DNA from: Limoniibacter endophyticus
GTDB taxonomy: Bacteria > Pseudomonadota > Alphaproteobacteria > Rhizobiales > Rhizobiaceae
DNA: 64,000 bases
Direction: 5' to 3'
Assembly: GCF_014652835.1 (NCBI RefSeq)
Contig: NZ_BMZO01000001.1
Location: forward strand, 310,001-374,000
Shown: positions 9,362-19,264 of the stretch, one piece after another
How the letters are laid out: every line of letters starts with the position of its first letter
Position numbering within the stretch: position 1 is the first letter of the stretch
The notes under the pieces: generated by a model
What the model saw: the letters and a program-made list of their open reading frames with translations, nothing else
The model's database searches: none
What the model was told of the DNA's origin: nothing
Made by a program: the position numbers and the translations under genes

Positions 9362-10641
9362 ACGCCACCCTGTTTGAAAATGCGCGTATCGTCGATCCGT
9401 CGCGGGACATGGACGAGACCGGATCGGTTCTCGTCGAGAATGGCAGGATCGTGGCCAGCGGTGCGGGTGCCCGCAACCAGGGCGCTCCCGCGGGTTGCGA
9501 AATCGTCGATTGCAATGGCTCGCTCCTAATTCCCGGCCTCGTCGACGCCCGGGTCTATGTTGGCGAGCCTGGTGCCGAACATCGCGAAACCATCGCGTCT
9601 GCCAGTCAGGCAGCAGCAGCAGGGGGTGTCACCTCTGTCATCACCATGCCAGACACGCATCCAGCGGTCGATGACCCAGCACTCGTCGAGCACGTGCTGC
9701 GCACCGCCCGCGATACGGCCATTGTCCACGTCTATCCTGCCGCATCGGTCACCAAAGGACTGGAAGGCGTGGAAATGAGCGAGTTCGGCCTGTTGCGCGA
9801 TGCGGGAGCTGTCATGTTCACAGACGGCCGTCACACGATCAAAAGTTCGCTCGTCATGCGCCGTGCTCTCACTTATGCGCGTGATTTCGGGGCCACTATT
9901 GCGCAGGAAACGCAAGACGACGATCTTGCATCCGGCGGTGTCATGAACGAGGGTCTGTTTGCCAGTTGGCTGGGACTTCCGGGTATCCCGCGCGAAGCTG
10001 AAACCATCCCCCTCGAACGCGACCTGATGCTTGCCCGCCTCACGGGCGGAAAATATCACGCCGCGAAGATTTCGACGGATCTTTCGGCGCGAGCTATCGC
10101 ACGTGCCAAGAATGACGGTGCACCTGTCACGGCTGGCGTATCGATCAACAATCTGGCACTCAACGAAAACGACGTAGGAGCCTATCGAACTTTCTTCAAG
10201 CTTGCGCCGCCCCTGCGCGCTGAAGACGATCGCAGGGCGATGATAGAAGCGCTCAACGACGGTACGATTGATATCATCGTTTCCTCGCATGATCCGCAGA
10301 ACGTCGACACCAAGCGCCTGCCCTTTGCCGACGCAGCCGACGGCGCTGTGGGCCTCGAGACACTCCTTGCTGTCGCGCTCCGCCTGTATCACAGCGGTGA
10401 CGTTTCACTCCTACGCCTTATCGACGCACTCTCCACCCGACCGGCCAAGCTGTTCGGCCTCGACGCTGGTACATTAGCCAAGGGAGTCCGCGCGGACATC
10501 ACGCTTGTCTCACTCGATGAGCCATGGCTGGTGAAAGAAAACGAATTGCGTTCGCGTTCAAAGAACACTTGTTACGAAGGCGCACGGCTTCAAGGCAAGG
10601 TGTTGCGCACCATGGTCGCAGGCCGTACCGTCTACAGATAA
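9358..10641 (+). CDS. pyrX: dihydroorotase homologue lacking metal ligands (PyrX/PyrC' type)
   Basis: Amidohydrolase-fold protein of 427 residues that would be annotated dihydroorotase, but every metal-ligand site is altered. The HxHxR signature is [11 protein letters not shown] (62-72), with Arg65 and Tyr67 in place of the two histidines. IAQETQD (181-187) has Glu where a ligand His is expected; YHAAKIST (233-240) has Lys237 for the second. The catalytic Asp motif TDHAPH is replaced by SSHDPQ (309-314). The rest of the fold, including GAVGLETLL, is kept. In Pseudomonas such PyrC' proteins have no activity but are needed to assemble ATCase. Translationally coupled to pyrB. An active pyrC should be elsewhere. 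Confidence 0.9.
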   Translation: MNATLFENARIVDPSRDMDETGSVLVENGRIVASGAGARNQGAPAGCEIVDCNGSLLIPGLVDARVYVGEPGAEHRETIASASQAAAAGGVTSVITMPDTHPAVDDPALVEHVLRTARDTAIVHVYPAASVTKGLEGVEMSEFGLLRDAGAVMFTDGRHTIKSSLVMRRALTYARDFGATIAQETQDDDLASGGVMNEGLFASWLGLPGIPREAETIPLERDLMLARLTGGKYHAAKISTDLSARAIARAKNDGAPVTAGVSINNLALNENDVGAYRTFFKLAPPLRAEDDRRAMIEALNDGTIDIIVSSHDPQNVDTKRLPFADAADGAVGLETLLAVALRLYHSGDVSLLRLIDALSTRPAKLFGLDAGTLAKGVRADITLVSLDEPWLVKENELRSRSKNTCYEGARLQGKVLRTMVAGRTVYR

Positions 10642-10771
10642 GGAATGAGAAATGGCGCGGGAGACAAAGAGTCATCCTGCGCCGATTTCCGATATTGCGC
10701 AATTGCAGGATCACGCAATTGTAGAAACTTGAAAAATCCCTCATCAAACCCGCTGGAACGAGGACTTTTCC

Positions 10772-11377
10772 GTGTTCGACTTGATTGCTACGCCTCTTCA
10801 GGCCGTCATTGCCCTGGCAACGGGCTACCTTCTCGGCTCGATACCCTTCGGCCTTCTGCTGACGCGTGCCGCAGGTTTCGGAGACGTGCGTTCCATCGGT
10901 TCAGGCAATATCGGTGCCACAAATGTGCTGAGAACCGGCAATAAGAAACTTGCCGCCCTTACCCTCCTGCTCGACGCCTTGAAGGGCACTGCTGCGGTGG
11001 TCCTCGCGCGCTACATTGCTCCAGACGCAGCTCTTTTCGCCGGCCTTGGCGCGTTTCTCGGCCATCTCTATCCAGCTTGGCTCGGCTTCAAGGGCGGCAA
11101 GGGTGTCGCGACTTATCTCGGTGTGCTGATTGCCCTCTGGTGGCCGGGTGCACTCATCTTCGCGGTTTTCTGGCTTGGCACCGCGTTCCTGACGAGAATT
11201 TCGTCCCTTTCGGCCCTGGTGGCAGCAGTTGCCGTTCCAGCATCGATTTTCATTGCCGGTCATCCCAAGATCGGTACGCTCCTCGTATTCATGAGCCTTA
11301 TCGTTTTCATCAAGCACCGGCCAAATATCGGCCGGATCCTTTCCGGAACCGAAACCCGGATCGGATCGAAAGGATAA
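10772..11377 (+). CDS. plsY: glycerol-3-phosphate acyltransferase PlsY
   Basis: Inner-membrane enzyme that moves an acyl group from acyl phosphate to glycerol-3-phosphate, the first step of phospholipid synthesis. The 201-residue product has about five membrane segments and the three PlsY motifs: [12 protein letters not shown] (43-54), the [18 protein letters not shown] stretch (96-113) and [10 protein letters not shown] near the C-terminus. The start is GTG at 10772, preceded by GGAACGAGGA. The gene lies between the pyr pair and dprA and ends two bases before dprA, suggesting one transcript. Confidence 0.97.
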   Translation: MFDLIATPLQAVIALATGYLLGSIPFGLLLTRAAGFGDVRSIGSGNIGATNVLRTGNKKLAALTLLLDALKGTAAVVLARYIAPDAALFAGLGAFLGHLYPAWLGFKGGKGVATYLGVLIALWWPGALIFAVFWLGTAFLTRISSLSALVAAVAVPASIFIAGHPKIGTLLVFMSLIVFIKHRPNIGRILSGTETRIGSKG

Positions 11378-11378
11378 T

Positions 11379-12506
11379 ATGTCGGACAGGCGCGGCAGAC
11401 CAGAACTCACCGATCAACAAAGACTGAGCTGGCTGCGTCTGATCCGTACTCCGAACATCGGCCCCGCCACCTTTCGCGATCTGATAAACGCCTATGGTTC
11501 TGCCGACGCAGCGCTGGAAGCTCTTCCCGATCTCGCACGCCAAGGCGGAAACACGAAACCGTTTCGCGTGACTACGCAAGCTCAAGCAGAACGCGAAATG
11601 GATTTCGCCCGAGACACCGGCATCCGTCTCGTCGCCATCGGCGAAAGGGACTATCCAAAATATTTACGCGCTATCGACCATCCACCACCTCTGCTCGGCA
11701 TCAAAGGCGATCCCAGCGTCTTCACCATGCCTCCGGTCGCCATCGTCGGGGCGCGCAATGCCTCGATCGCCGGCACGAAATTCGCGCGGCAGATCGCGGC
11801 AGAACTCGCCAGTGCCGACTTCTGCATCGTCTCGGGCCTCGCCCGCGGCATAGATACCGCGGCTCATCTCGGCAGTTTGCAGAGCGGCACCATCGCCGCT
11901 CTGGCGGGTGGCATCGATCGCCCCTACCCGCCGCAGAACTTCGATCTTGCGCAGGACATCACCAAGCGCGGTATGCTTGTCTCGGAGATGCCGCTCGGCT
12001 GGGAACCACGCGCCCAGGATTTCCCGCGCCGCAATCGATTGATTGCCGGGATTTCACTTGGTCTCGTCGTGGTCGAAGCCACACACAAAAGCGGCTCCCT
12101 GATCAGCGCGCGCCTGGCCGGTGAAATGGGCCGATTAGTCTTTGCGGTTCCTGGTTCGCCGCTTGATCCTCGCTCTGGCGGCACCAATCGCTTGCTGCGT
12201 GACGGCGCATCCATCGTTTGCGAAACCCGCGATATAGTCGAAGCACTTCTCCCCATGATCGACAACCCGCCGGTGATTCCACCCCTTGCATACGAGCCCC
12301 CCGATTTATCCACCGTCTCTCCCCCAGGCGACAGCGAACGCAGTGCCGTGGTCGAAGCGCTTGGTGCGATACCTACCCCTGTGGACGAGATCGTACGACA
12401 CACGGGAATCGCGCCGGCAAAAATCCACCTGATACTTCTGGAGCTGGAGATTGCCGGTCGCTTGGAGCGGCACCCCGGTAATCGCGTCTCACTTCACAGT
12501 TTCTGA
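11379..12506 (+). CDS. dprA: DNA-processing protein DprA
   Basis: Protein of 375 residues that binds incoming single-stranded DNA and loads RecA in transformable bacteria; in many rhizobia it is kept without proven competence. An N-terminal SAM/HhH-like part (IRTPNIGPATFRDLI) is followed by the Rossmann-like DprA domain with VGARNASIAGTKFARQ, SGLARGIDTAAH and VPGSPLDPRSGGTNRLLRDGA. The C-terminus (about 320-375) is a winged-helix DML1-like domain. It starts one base after plsY ends and its 3' end overlaps a small convergent gene by 13 bp. Confidence 0.97.
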   Translation: MSDRRGRPELTDQQRLSWLRLIRTPNIGPATFRDLINAYGSADAALEALPDLARQGGNTKPFRVTTQAQAEREMDFARDTGIRLVAIGERDYPKYLRAIDHPPPLLGIKGDPSVFTMPPVAIVGARNASIAGTKFARQIAAELASADFCIVSGLARGIDTAAHLGSLQSGTIAALAGGIDRPYPPQNFDLAQDITKRGMLVSEMPLGWEPRAQDFPRRNRLIAGISLGLVVVEATHKSGSLISARLAGEMGRLVFAVPGSPLDPRSGGTNRLLRDGASIVCETRDIVEALLPMIDNPPVIPPLAYEPPDLSTVSPPGDSERSAVVEALGAIPTPVDEIVRHTGIAPAKIHLILLELEIAGRLERHPGNRVSLHSF

Positions 12507-12739
12507 GCACCGTTAGCGGGCGATGAAGCGGGTCTGAGTGGATCGCGCGGTTGCGCGGGCTTGGGATTGAGCGGCCTCATGCCCTCTTTCATATCGGAGG
12601 CCTCCGAATAGGCCATTTCAATTAGATATGTAAGAAAACCGAGATCACGCCGCCGCGAAATGCGGCAAAGTTCGAGCAGCATTTGTTGGATATAATCGAG
12701 TTCGGCGAGCTTCATACCGTCGTCTCGGCGCATCGTCAT
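12494..12739 (-). CDS. small conserved-looking hypothetical protein
   Basis: Protein of 81 residues, not recognised. The start at 12739 is set by a strong GGGAGGTGG ribosome binding site six bases upstream; the longer open frame adds 34 codons with no such site. The first 45 residues look folded and helical (MKLAELDYIQQMLLEL, then a basic RISRRRD and YLIEMAYSEASDM), while the tail is proline/alanine-rich and probably unstructured. It resembles short all-helical adaptor or regulator proteins, but no family can be named. It converges on dprA and overlaps its last 13 bp. Confidence 0.7.
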   Translation of the reverse strand: MTMRRDDGMKLAELDYIQQMLLELCRISRRRDLGFLTYLIEMAYSEASDMKEGMRPLNPKPAQPRDPLRPASSPANGAQKL

Positions 12740-13072
12740 TGAACCACCTCCCGTGTAAGACGCATGCGCAATCGCTCCGAGCGTCTCGTGCCATCCGATA
12801 CGATAGCTACAGCGCATTCGTATTAGACGTTGCGCATTCAATTTCGATTGTGTTTAAGTAGCCGCAGCAACTTGAAATAGAGATTGCCGTAAACTCAACC
12901 CAAAGCGCAATAGTTGTTTTTTGCATATCTACGGTTGCATTTCAGGTTGAAGGCTAGGCAAATCCGTGCTGTGCACTTGACCAAAACCATTTCCAGCGCC
13001 ATGTGACGAAGCAATTTGCAAATCGTCGGCGGGGGCTGGCGGTATTTCATTAGTTTTAAAACAAGGACGGAC
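12740..13072. other. gene-free gap before topA
   Basis: Divergent intergenic region between the small hypothetical gene and topA. It should hold promoters for both. A TTGACC at 12979-12984 is a possible -35 for topA, but no good -10 was seen at the proper distance. No RNA gene or repeat recognised. Confidence 0.35.
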
Positions 13073-15718
13073 ATGGACGTCGTTATCGTCGAGTCTCCGG
13101 CTAAAGCGAAGACCATCAACAAATATCTCGGCAATGATTACAAGGTTTTGGCCTCATTTGGCCATGTCCGCGATCTACCGCCGAAGGATGGATCGGTGCG
13201 TCCGGACGAGGATTTCGAAATGTCCTGGTCCGTCGATAGCGCCTCTTCCAAGCGACTTTCCGACATCGTCAGCGCTGTCAAAGGCGCTGACCGTCTGATT
13301 CTGGCGACTGATCCGGATCGCGAAGGTGAAGCAATTTCCTGGCATGTACTGGAAGTGCTGAAGCAAAAGAAAGCGATCAAGGATAAGCCGGTTCAGCGTG
13401 TCGTCTTCAATGCCATCACCAAGAAGTCGGTGCTGGACGCAATGGCCAATCCACGCGAGATCGATACCGCACTGGTTGAGGCTTATCTTGCCCGCCGTGC
13501 GCTCGACTATCTCGTCGGCTTCAATCTCTCGCCGGTCCTCTGGCGCAAATTGCCCGGCGCACGTTCTGCTGGCCGCGTCCAGTCGGTTGCGCTGCGGCTG
13601 GTTTCCGATCGGGAAAATGAGATCGACCGTTTTATTCGTCAGGAATATTGGCAGATCGCCGCCAAGCTGAAGACACCACGCGGCGATGGTTTTGAAGCCC
13701 GTCTTACCGCTTATGATGGTAAAAAGCTGCAAAAGCTCGACATCGCCAATGAAGAACAGGCCTTTGCGATTCGCGATATGCTGAATGGCGCAAGCTTCAA
13801 CGCCACTAGCGTCGAAGCAAAGCCGACGAAGCGCAATCCCGGCCCGCCCTTCACCACGTCGACCTTGCAGCAGGCCGCTTCGTCGCGTCTGGGCTTTGCC
13901 GCGTCCCGCACCATGCAGATCGCCCAGCGCCTTTATGAAGGCGTCGATATCGGCGGCGAAACGGCAGGTCTCATCACCTATATGCGTACGGACGGCGTGC
14001 AGATGGCGCAGGAAGCCATTACTGCCGCCCGCAAAACCATCGCCGCGGAATTCGGCGACCGCTACCTGCCTGAGAAGCAGCGTTACTATGCGACGAAGGC
14101 CAAGAATGCGCAGGAAGCGCACGAAGCCATTCGTCCGACCGATTTTTCGCGCACACCTGCCAGCGTCAAGCGCTTCCTCGACCAGGATCAGTTCCGCCTC
14201 TATGAAATCATCTGGCAGCGGGCAATTTCGAGCCAGATGGAATCGGCCGAGATCGAACGCACCACCGTCGAGATTGAGGCCAGAAACGGCGCCCGGAATG
14301 CCATTTTGCGCGCGGTCGGCTCCGTGATGCGTTTCGATGGCTTCCTGGCTTCGTATTCGATCAATCGGGAAGAAGAACCGGAAGGCGAGGATGACAAGCG
14401 TCTGCCGGAAATCCGATCCAATGATGCCCTGCAACGCGAGGCAGTCAATCCAACGCAGCACTCGACGGAACCACCACCCCGCTACTCGGAAGCAGCCCTC
14501 ATCAAGAAGATGGAAGAACTCGGTATAGGTCGCCCCTCGACCTATACCTCCATCCTCAACACCCTGGTCGACCGCGACTACGTGCAGATGGAAAAGCGAC
14601 AACTCGTGCCGCAACCCAAAGGTCGCTTGCTGTCGGCGTTCCTTGAAGGTTTCTTCGAGCGCTATGTTGAATATGATTTCACGGCCTCGCTTGAAGAGAA
14701 GCTCGACGACATTTCTGGTGGTCGCATCTTCTGGAAGGAAGTTTTACGTGATTTCTGGCGCGACTTCTCTGGTGCGATCGATGATATTTCGGAACTGCGC
14801 ATTACCGACGTTCTGGACTCGCTCAATGAGCAGCTTGCCCCGCTCGCCTTCCCGGATCGAGGTGACGGTTCCGATCCGCGTTCCTGCCCACGTTGCGGCT
14901 CAGGTCAGTTATCGCTCAAGCTCGGACGCTACGGTGCCTTCGTGGGCTGCTCCAACTATCCGGAGTGCGGCTTCACGCGCCAGCTGACCGATGGCGCCAA
15001 TGGCGACGAACAAGTTGCCTCCGGCGACCGCGTTCTCGGCGCGGATCCCGCCACCGGTGAAGAGGTTTCATTGAAGATCGGCCGCTTCGGCCCCTATGTT
15101 CAGCGCGGCGATGGCAAGGACGCCAAGCGCGGTAGCTTACCGAAGGGTTGGGACGCCAACTCGATCGATCTGGAAAAGGCACTGCAACTTCTCGCCCTGC
15201 CACGCGACGTTGGCAATCATCCGGAAAGCGGCAAGATGATCACCGCCGGGATCGGTCGGTACGGTCCCTTCGTGCTGCATGATGGCACCTACGCCAATCT
15301 CGAAAGCGTTGAGGACGTCTTCACCATTGGCCTCAACCGGGCTGTAACGGTCATTGCCGAGAAGATGGCTAATCCGCGCGGACGCGGCGCTTCAAGCTCG
15401 GCAACGCCGCTCAAGACGTTGGGGGATCACCCGGAAGGCGGCGCGATTACCGTGCGTGCCGGACGTTTTGGGCCGTATGTAAATCATGGCAAGATCAATG
15501 CCACCTTGCCAAAGAGTATCGATCCTGAAAACGTAACGCTGGAACAGGCTCTGCAGCTCATCGCTGAGAAGGAAGCCAAGGGCGGGGGCACGAAAAAAAA
15601 GGCTGCACCCAAAAAGGCAACTGCGAAGAAGGCAGACACCGCGGAAACTAAGAAAGCGGCGCCGAAGAAAAAGGCCGCGCCCAAGAAAACAGCAAAGAAA
15701 GCTGCTAAAGAGGATTAG
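13073..15718 (+). CDS. topA: DNA topoisomerase I (type IA)
   Basis: Relaxes negative supercoils by cutting one strand. The 881-residue product begins MDVVIVESPAKAKTINKYLG (Toprim), has the acidic motif LATDPDREGEAISWH, and the catalytic tyrosine in GLITYMRTDGV. The C-terminal part carries one four-cysteine zinc ribbon (CPRCG...CSNYPECG), then three topoisomerase C-terminal repeats with GRFGPYV or GRYGPFV, then a lysine/alanine-rich tail of about 40 residues. The start at 13073 follows ACAAGGACGG; the longer frame adds 19 unlikely residues. rnr begins 5 bp after the stop. Confidence 0.98.
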   Translation: MDVVIVESPAKAKTINKYLGNDYKVLASFGHVRDLPPKDGSVRPDEDFEMSWSVDSASSKRLSDIVSAVKGADRLILATDPDREGEAISWHVLEVLKQKKAIKDKPVQRVVFNAITKKSVLDAMANPREIDTALVEAYLARRALDYLVGFNLSPVLWRKLPGARSAGRVQSVALRLVSDRENEIDRFIRQEYWQIAAKLKTPRGDGFEARLTAYDGKKLQKLDIANEEQAFAIRDMLNGASFNATSVEAKPTKRNPGPPFTTSTLQQAASSRLGFAASRTMQIAQRLYEGVDIGGETAGLITYMRTDGVQMAQEAITAARKTIAAEFGDRYLPEKQRYYATKAKNAQEAHEAIRPTDFSRTPASVKRFLDQDQFRLYEIIWQRAISSQMESAEIERTTVEIEARNGARNAILRAVGSVMRFDGFLASYSINREEEPEGEDDKRLPEIRSNDALQREAVNPTQHSTEPPPRYSEAALIKKMEELGIGRPSTYTSILNTLVDRDYVQMEKRQLVPQPKGRLLSAFLEGFFERYVEYDFTASLEEKLDDISGGRIFWKEVLRDFWRDFSGAIDDISELRITDVLDSLNEQLAPLAFPDRGDGSDPRSCPRCGSGQLSLKLGRYGAFVGCSNYPECGFTRQLTDGANGDEQVASGDRVLGADPATGEEVSLKIGRFGPYVQRGDGKDAKRGSLPKGWDANSIDLEKALQLLALPRDVGNHPESGKMITAGIGRYGPFVLHDGTYANLESVEDVFTIGLNRAVTVIAEKMANPRGRGASSSATPLKTLGDHPEGGAITVRAGRFGPYVNHGKINATLPKSIDPENVTLEQALQLIAEKEAKGGGTKKKAAPKKATAKKADTAETKKAAPKKKAAPKKTAKKAAKED

Positions 15719-15723
15719 GTAAT

Positions 15724-18036
15724 TTGGCCAAGAAGAAGCCCGGCTCGACAAGACAGCAAGATCAGGCCGGCAGTCGTGCCAAAGGTGTCGGGCAATACCG
15801 TCCGACGCGCGAGCAGATCCTCGAATTCATCAATGAGAACCCGGGACGCTCAGGAAAACGGGAAATTGCGCGCGGTTTCTCTCTCAAAGGAGAGGATCGC
15901 CTATGGCTCAACGATGAGCTTCAGGCGATGGAGGATGATGGTGTCCTGAAATCGCAGGGCAAACGCTTCGGCAATGCCGGCCGGTTGCCACCGCTCTCCG
16001 TTCTCGATATTTTCGGCCGTGAACGCGATGGCGGCCTTCTGGCAAAGCCAGTCGAGCGGGATGGCAGCAGTGAAAATCTCCCCATTGTTTCGGTAAAGAT
16101 GCCGCGCCACGTCAAAGGCCCGACGCCAGGTGTTGGGGACCGGATTCTCGCAAAAATATTCTTCGTTTCCGGTGACGAGGCGATCCCGTACTCCGGTCGC
16201 GTCGTCAAGGTTCTCGAGAAGAAGCAGACGGCGGTTCTCGGTATTCTGCGCAAGGATGGGGAGCGCTATCGCATCGAGGGAATAGACCGTCGTCAGCCGG
16301 ACGTGACGCTGCGCGAGGAAGATTTAAACGGGGCTCAGATCGGCGATCTCGTCGAAGTGGAGACCGGTCGCACCAATCGTTACGGTCAGGCCGTCGGGAA
16401 GGTTGCACAGGTCGTCGGCGCGCAACAGAGCGAAAAGGCGATCTCTATGATCGCCATTTATGCGCACGATATCCCCCATATCTTTCCAGACGCCGTCATC
16501 ACCGAAGCCGAATCGGCACCGGCGAAGGTTTCGCTTGAGGGCCGGGAGGACTGGCGCGACCTGCCGCTCGTTACTATAGACCCGGCAGACGCGAAGGACC
16601 ATGACGACGCCGTGTATGCCGAACCGGATACGGACGAGAAAAATCCGGGCGGCGTCATCGCTACAGTGGCAATCGCCGATGTCGCCGCTTATGTGCGCCC
16701 GGGCAGCGCACTGGATCGCGAAGCGTTGAAGCGCGGCAACTCGGTCTATTTCCCGGACCGTGTCGTACCGATGCTGCCCGAACGCATCTCGAACGACCTC
16801 TGTTCGCTCAAGGAGGGCGTCGAGCGCCCTGCCCTTGCCGTGCGCATGACGTTTGCCTCTGACGGTCGTAAGATCAGGCACAGTTTCCACCGTGTTGTCA
16901 TGCGGTCCGCTGCCAAGCTGGCCTACCAAGCTGCGCAGGCAGCCATCGACGGCACGCCCAACGACGTACCCGAGTCTATTCGTGACACCGTCCTGAAGCC
17001 CCTCTGGTCGGCCTATGAGGTTCTGAAACGCGGGCGGGATCGCCGCGAGCCTCTGGAACTCGATCTACCGGAACGCAAGATTCTGCTCACTGAAGATGGG
17101 CGCGTCGATCGCGTCATCATCCCGGAGCGTCTCGATGCGCACAAGCTCATCGAGGAATTCATGATCCAGGCCAATGTCTGCGCTGCCGAAACCTTGGAAA
17201 CCCGGAAGCAGCCGCTGGTTTATCGCGTCCACGATGCGCCCTCACTCGCCAAACAGGAAACCTTGCGCGAGTTTCTGGCCACGATAGGGCTTTCGCTGGC
17301 ACGCGGGGCTGATCTCACCCCGGCCAGGTTCAATGGCATCCTATCACAAGTCGAGGGGACGGATCATGAGGAACTCGCGTCCAAAGTGGTACTGCGTTCG
17401 CAGAGCCAGGCGGAATATGCCCCGTCCAATCTTGGACACTTCGGCCTCAACCTGGCGCGCTACGCACATTTCACCTCGCCGATCCGACGCTATGCCGATC
17501 TGATCGTGCACCGAGCGCTCATCTCGGCTCTCGATCTCGGATCCGACGGGCTTATGCGGCAGGAGGAACAAAATCTGGTCGAGATCGCCGCAACGGTTTC
17601 AACAACCGAACGTCGCGCCATGGCAGCCGAACGCGATACGATCGATCGGCTCGTCGCCACGCATCTGGCTGATCACATTGGCGAAACTTTTGACGGACGC
17701 ATTTCGGGCGTGACCAAATCGGGACTATTTGTCCAATTGCCACTTTACGGTACCGATGGTTTTATTCCGATCTCGAAGCTCGGCAATGAATATTTCCACT
17801 TTGACGAAGCCATGCAGGCTCTGATCGGCGAAAAAAGCAGAGCCGGTTATCGACTGGCTGATCATGTCGAGATCAAGATCCTTGATGTCCTGCCAATGGC
17901 TGGGGCCATGGAGTTCGAGATGGTCTCGGATCCCACACCGCTGCAAGGCTCAAAGCAGTCGCATCATAAGGCAAAAACTCAGCGCATGCGCGCCCGTGCC
18001 TCGCAATCCGGACGGCATACCAGACGCAAAAGGTAG
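15724..18036 (+). CDS. rnr: ribonuclease R
   Basis: Processive 3'-5' exoribonuclease of 770 residues that degrades structured RNA and acts in rRNA quality control. Order: N-terminal winged-helix-like region (about 20-80), cold-shock OB domains, the RNB catalytic domain with DPADAKDHDDAVYAEP, RNB C-terminal HFTSPIRRYADLIVHRAL, an S1 domain with GVTKSGLFVQLPLYGTDGF, and a basic tail. The start codon is TTG at 15724, right after topA, so the two are likely co-transcribed. The basic tail matches RNase R proteins elsewhere. Confidence 0.97.
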   Translation: MAKKKPGSTRQQDQAGSRAKGVGQYRPTREQILEFINENPGRSGKREIARGFSLKGEDRLWLNDELQAMEDDGVLKSQGKRFGNAGRLPPLSVLDIFGRERDGGLLAKPVERDGSSENLPIVSVKMPRHVKGPTPGVGDRILAKIFFVSGDEAIPYSGRVVKVLEKKQTAVLGILRKDGERYRIEGIDRRQPDVTLREEDLNGAQIGDLVEVETGRTNRYGQAVGKVAQVVGAQQSEKAISMIAIYAHDIPHIFPDAVITEAESAPAKVSLEGREDWRDLPLVTIDPADAKDHDDAVYAEPDTDEKNPGGVIATVAIADVAAYVRPGSALDREALKRGNSVYFPDRVVPMLPERISNDLCSLKEGVERPALAVRMTFASDGRKIRHSFHRVVMRSAAKLAYQAAQAAIDGTPNDVPESIRDTVLKPLWSAYEVLKRGRDRREPLELDLPERKILLTEDGRVDRVIIPERLDAHKLIEEFMIQANVCAAETLETRKQPLVYRVHDAPSLAKQETLREFLATIGLSLARGADLTPARFNGILSQVEGTDHEELASKVVLRSQSQAEYAPSNLGHFGLNLARYAHFTSPIRRYADLIVHRALISALDLGSDGLMRQEEQNLVEIAATVSTTERRAMAAERDTIDRLVATHLADHIGETFDGRISGVTKSGLFVQLPLYGTDGFIPISKLGNEYFHFDEAMQALIGEKSRAGYRLADHVEIKILDVLPMAGAMEFEMVSDPTPLQGSKQSHHKAKTQRMRARASQSGRHTRRKR

Positions 18037-18041
18037 GAATC

Positions 18042-18476
18042 ATGAAGGTCTATGGCGGAGAAGACAAAGCGCAAAAACCTGCCGAACGCTCCCTCTGGAC
18101 CGCCATGAAGAACGGCTTCTTCTGCCGCTGCCCGCGGTGCGGACAAGGCAGGCTCTTCTCGAGCTTTCTCAAGACCGCGCCGGCTTGCGAAGTCTGCGGC
18201 CAGGAGTTTCACCATCACCGTGCCGACGACCTGCCGGCCTATCTGGTGATTTTCCTGGTCGGCCATATCGTCGTTGCCGGATTCATGGGCGCCGAACAGG
18301 CCTTCAGTCTGTCCATGTGGGCTCATCTCGCGATCTGGTTGCCAATCACGCTCGTTCTGTCTCTGGCGTTGCTCAACCCTGTCAAGGGAGCGGTCGTCGG
18401 CCTCCAGTGGGCCCTGCGTATGCACGGTTTCGATACAGGTAAGGAAGCGCTGGAAAAACGCGGCGGCGATCACTAA
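18042..18476 (+). CDS. DUF983 family membrane protein
   Basis: Protein of 144 residues with an N-terminal zinc-ribbon-like part (CPRCGQG and CEVCGQ, two CxxC pairs at about 27-50) followed by two hydrophobic segments (about 60-82 and 90-112). This is the DUF983 layout; the function is unknown. The ATG lies 5 bp after the rnr stop with AGGTAGGAA as ribosome binding site, partly inside rnr, so it is in the same transcript. The conserved cysteine pairs suggest zinc binding at the cytoplasmic face. Confidence 0.9.
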   Translation: MKVYGGEDKAQKPAERSLWTAMKNGFFCRCPRCGQGRLFSSFLKTAPACEVCGQEFHHHRADDLPAYLVIFLVGHIVVAGFMGAEQAFSLSMWAHLAIWLPITLVLSLALLNPVKGAVVGLQWALRMHGFDTGKEALEKRGGDH

Positions 18477-18503
18477 TCTCCCTTTTCAAGAGGAGAGCTT
18501 TGC

Positions 18504-19244
18504 ATGAAGAAAATGTCGCGCGCCGAACTGGATACGGCGGAGTCCAAGGATTCCGCTCTGGGAAAGGGTCCAAAACGTCCACGCGATGCAGCGACGCTTC
18601 TGCTTCTCGATCGCACGTCACCAGATGAGATTTCAGTTCTCATGGGCAGACGTCACATGAGCCATGCCTTCATGCCCGGCAAGTTCGTCTTTCCAGGCGG
18701 ACGCACCGACCCAACAGATTCGCGCGTGAAAACCTCGGACGAGTTGCACCCGCTTGTCGAACATCGCCTCTGTACCAATCGGACCAGCAAGGCACGCGCG
18801 CGGGCGATCGCGCTTTCCGCAATTCGCGAGACCTATGAAGAATGTGGGGCGCTGATCGGCAGGCGCGCCGACTACCAATCCGGTATTTCAGGCTGGCAGG
18901 GTTTTTGCAACCATGGGGTCGCGCCTACGCTTTCTCAGCTGCGGCTGGTCGCCCGCGCCATCACGCCACCCGGTCGCGTGCGCCGATATGATACACGTTT
19001 CTTTGCCGTTTGGCGCGAGGATGCCGTTGCGCTGACGCTTCCGGATGGTGGCCCGACCAATGAGTTGGAAGAACAGGTCTGGATGCCCCTTGACGAAGCC
19101 AGAACCTTGGACATTCCGCGTATCACAAGCTGGATTCTGGGCGATCTCATCGAGCGTCTCAAGGACGATCCACAGCTTTCGCCGGACAGTAATATTCCCT
19201 TCTACCAGATGCGCTATAACCAGTTCCTGCGCACGATGGTCTGA
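18504..19244 (+). CDS. NUDIX hydrolase with split Nudix box (NUDT19-like)
   Basis: Protein of 246 residues. FMPGKFVFPGGRTDP (about 52-66) is the start of a Nudix domain and RETYEECGAL (about 110-119) is the core of the Nudix box, but about 45 residues separate them, so the usual GX5E part is interrupted. This insertion is seen in NUDT19/NUDT7-like and related bacterial proteins that act on CoA derivatives; that activity here is inference. A good GAGGAGAG site precedes the ATG at 18504. It sits between DUF983 and the MFS gene, likely in the same operon. Confidence 0.88.
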   Translation: MKKMSRAELDTAESKDSALGKGPKRPRDAATLLLLDRTSPDEISVLMGRRHMSHAFMPGKFVFPGGRTDPTDSRVKTSDELHPLVEHRLCTNRTSKARARAIALSAIRETYEECGALIGRRADYQSGISGWQGFCNHGVAPTLSQLRLVARAITPPGRVRRYDTRFFAVWREDAVALTLPDGGPTNELEEQVWMPLDEARTLDIPRITSWILGDLIERLKDDPQLSPDSNIPFYQMRYNQFLRTMV

Positions 19245-19264
19245 TACTTCCTGCGCGAAGAACC

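Noticed and set aside
13175-14614. 479-codon open frame on the minus strand
   Set aside because: Antisense to topA, no domain or ribosome binding site.
15592-15715. Lysine/alanine-rich repeats at the topA 3' end considered as a DNA repeat or frameshift
   Set aside because: The reading frame is intact and such basic tails are usual in topoisomerase I of this group.
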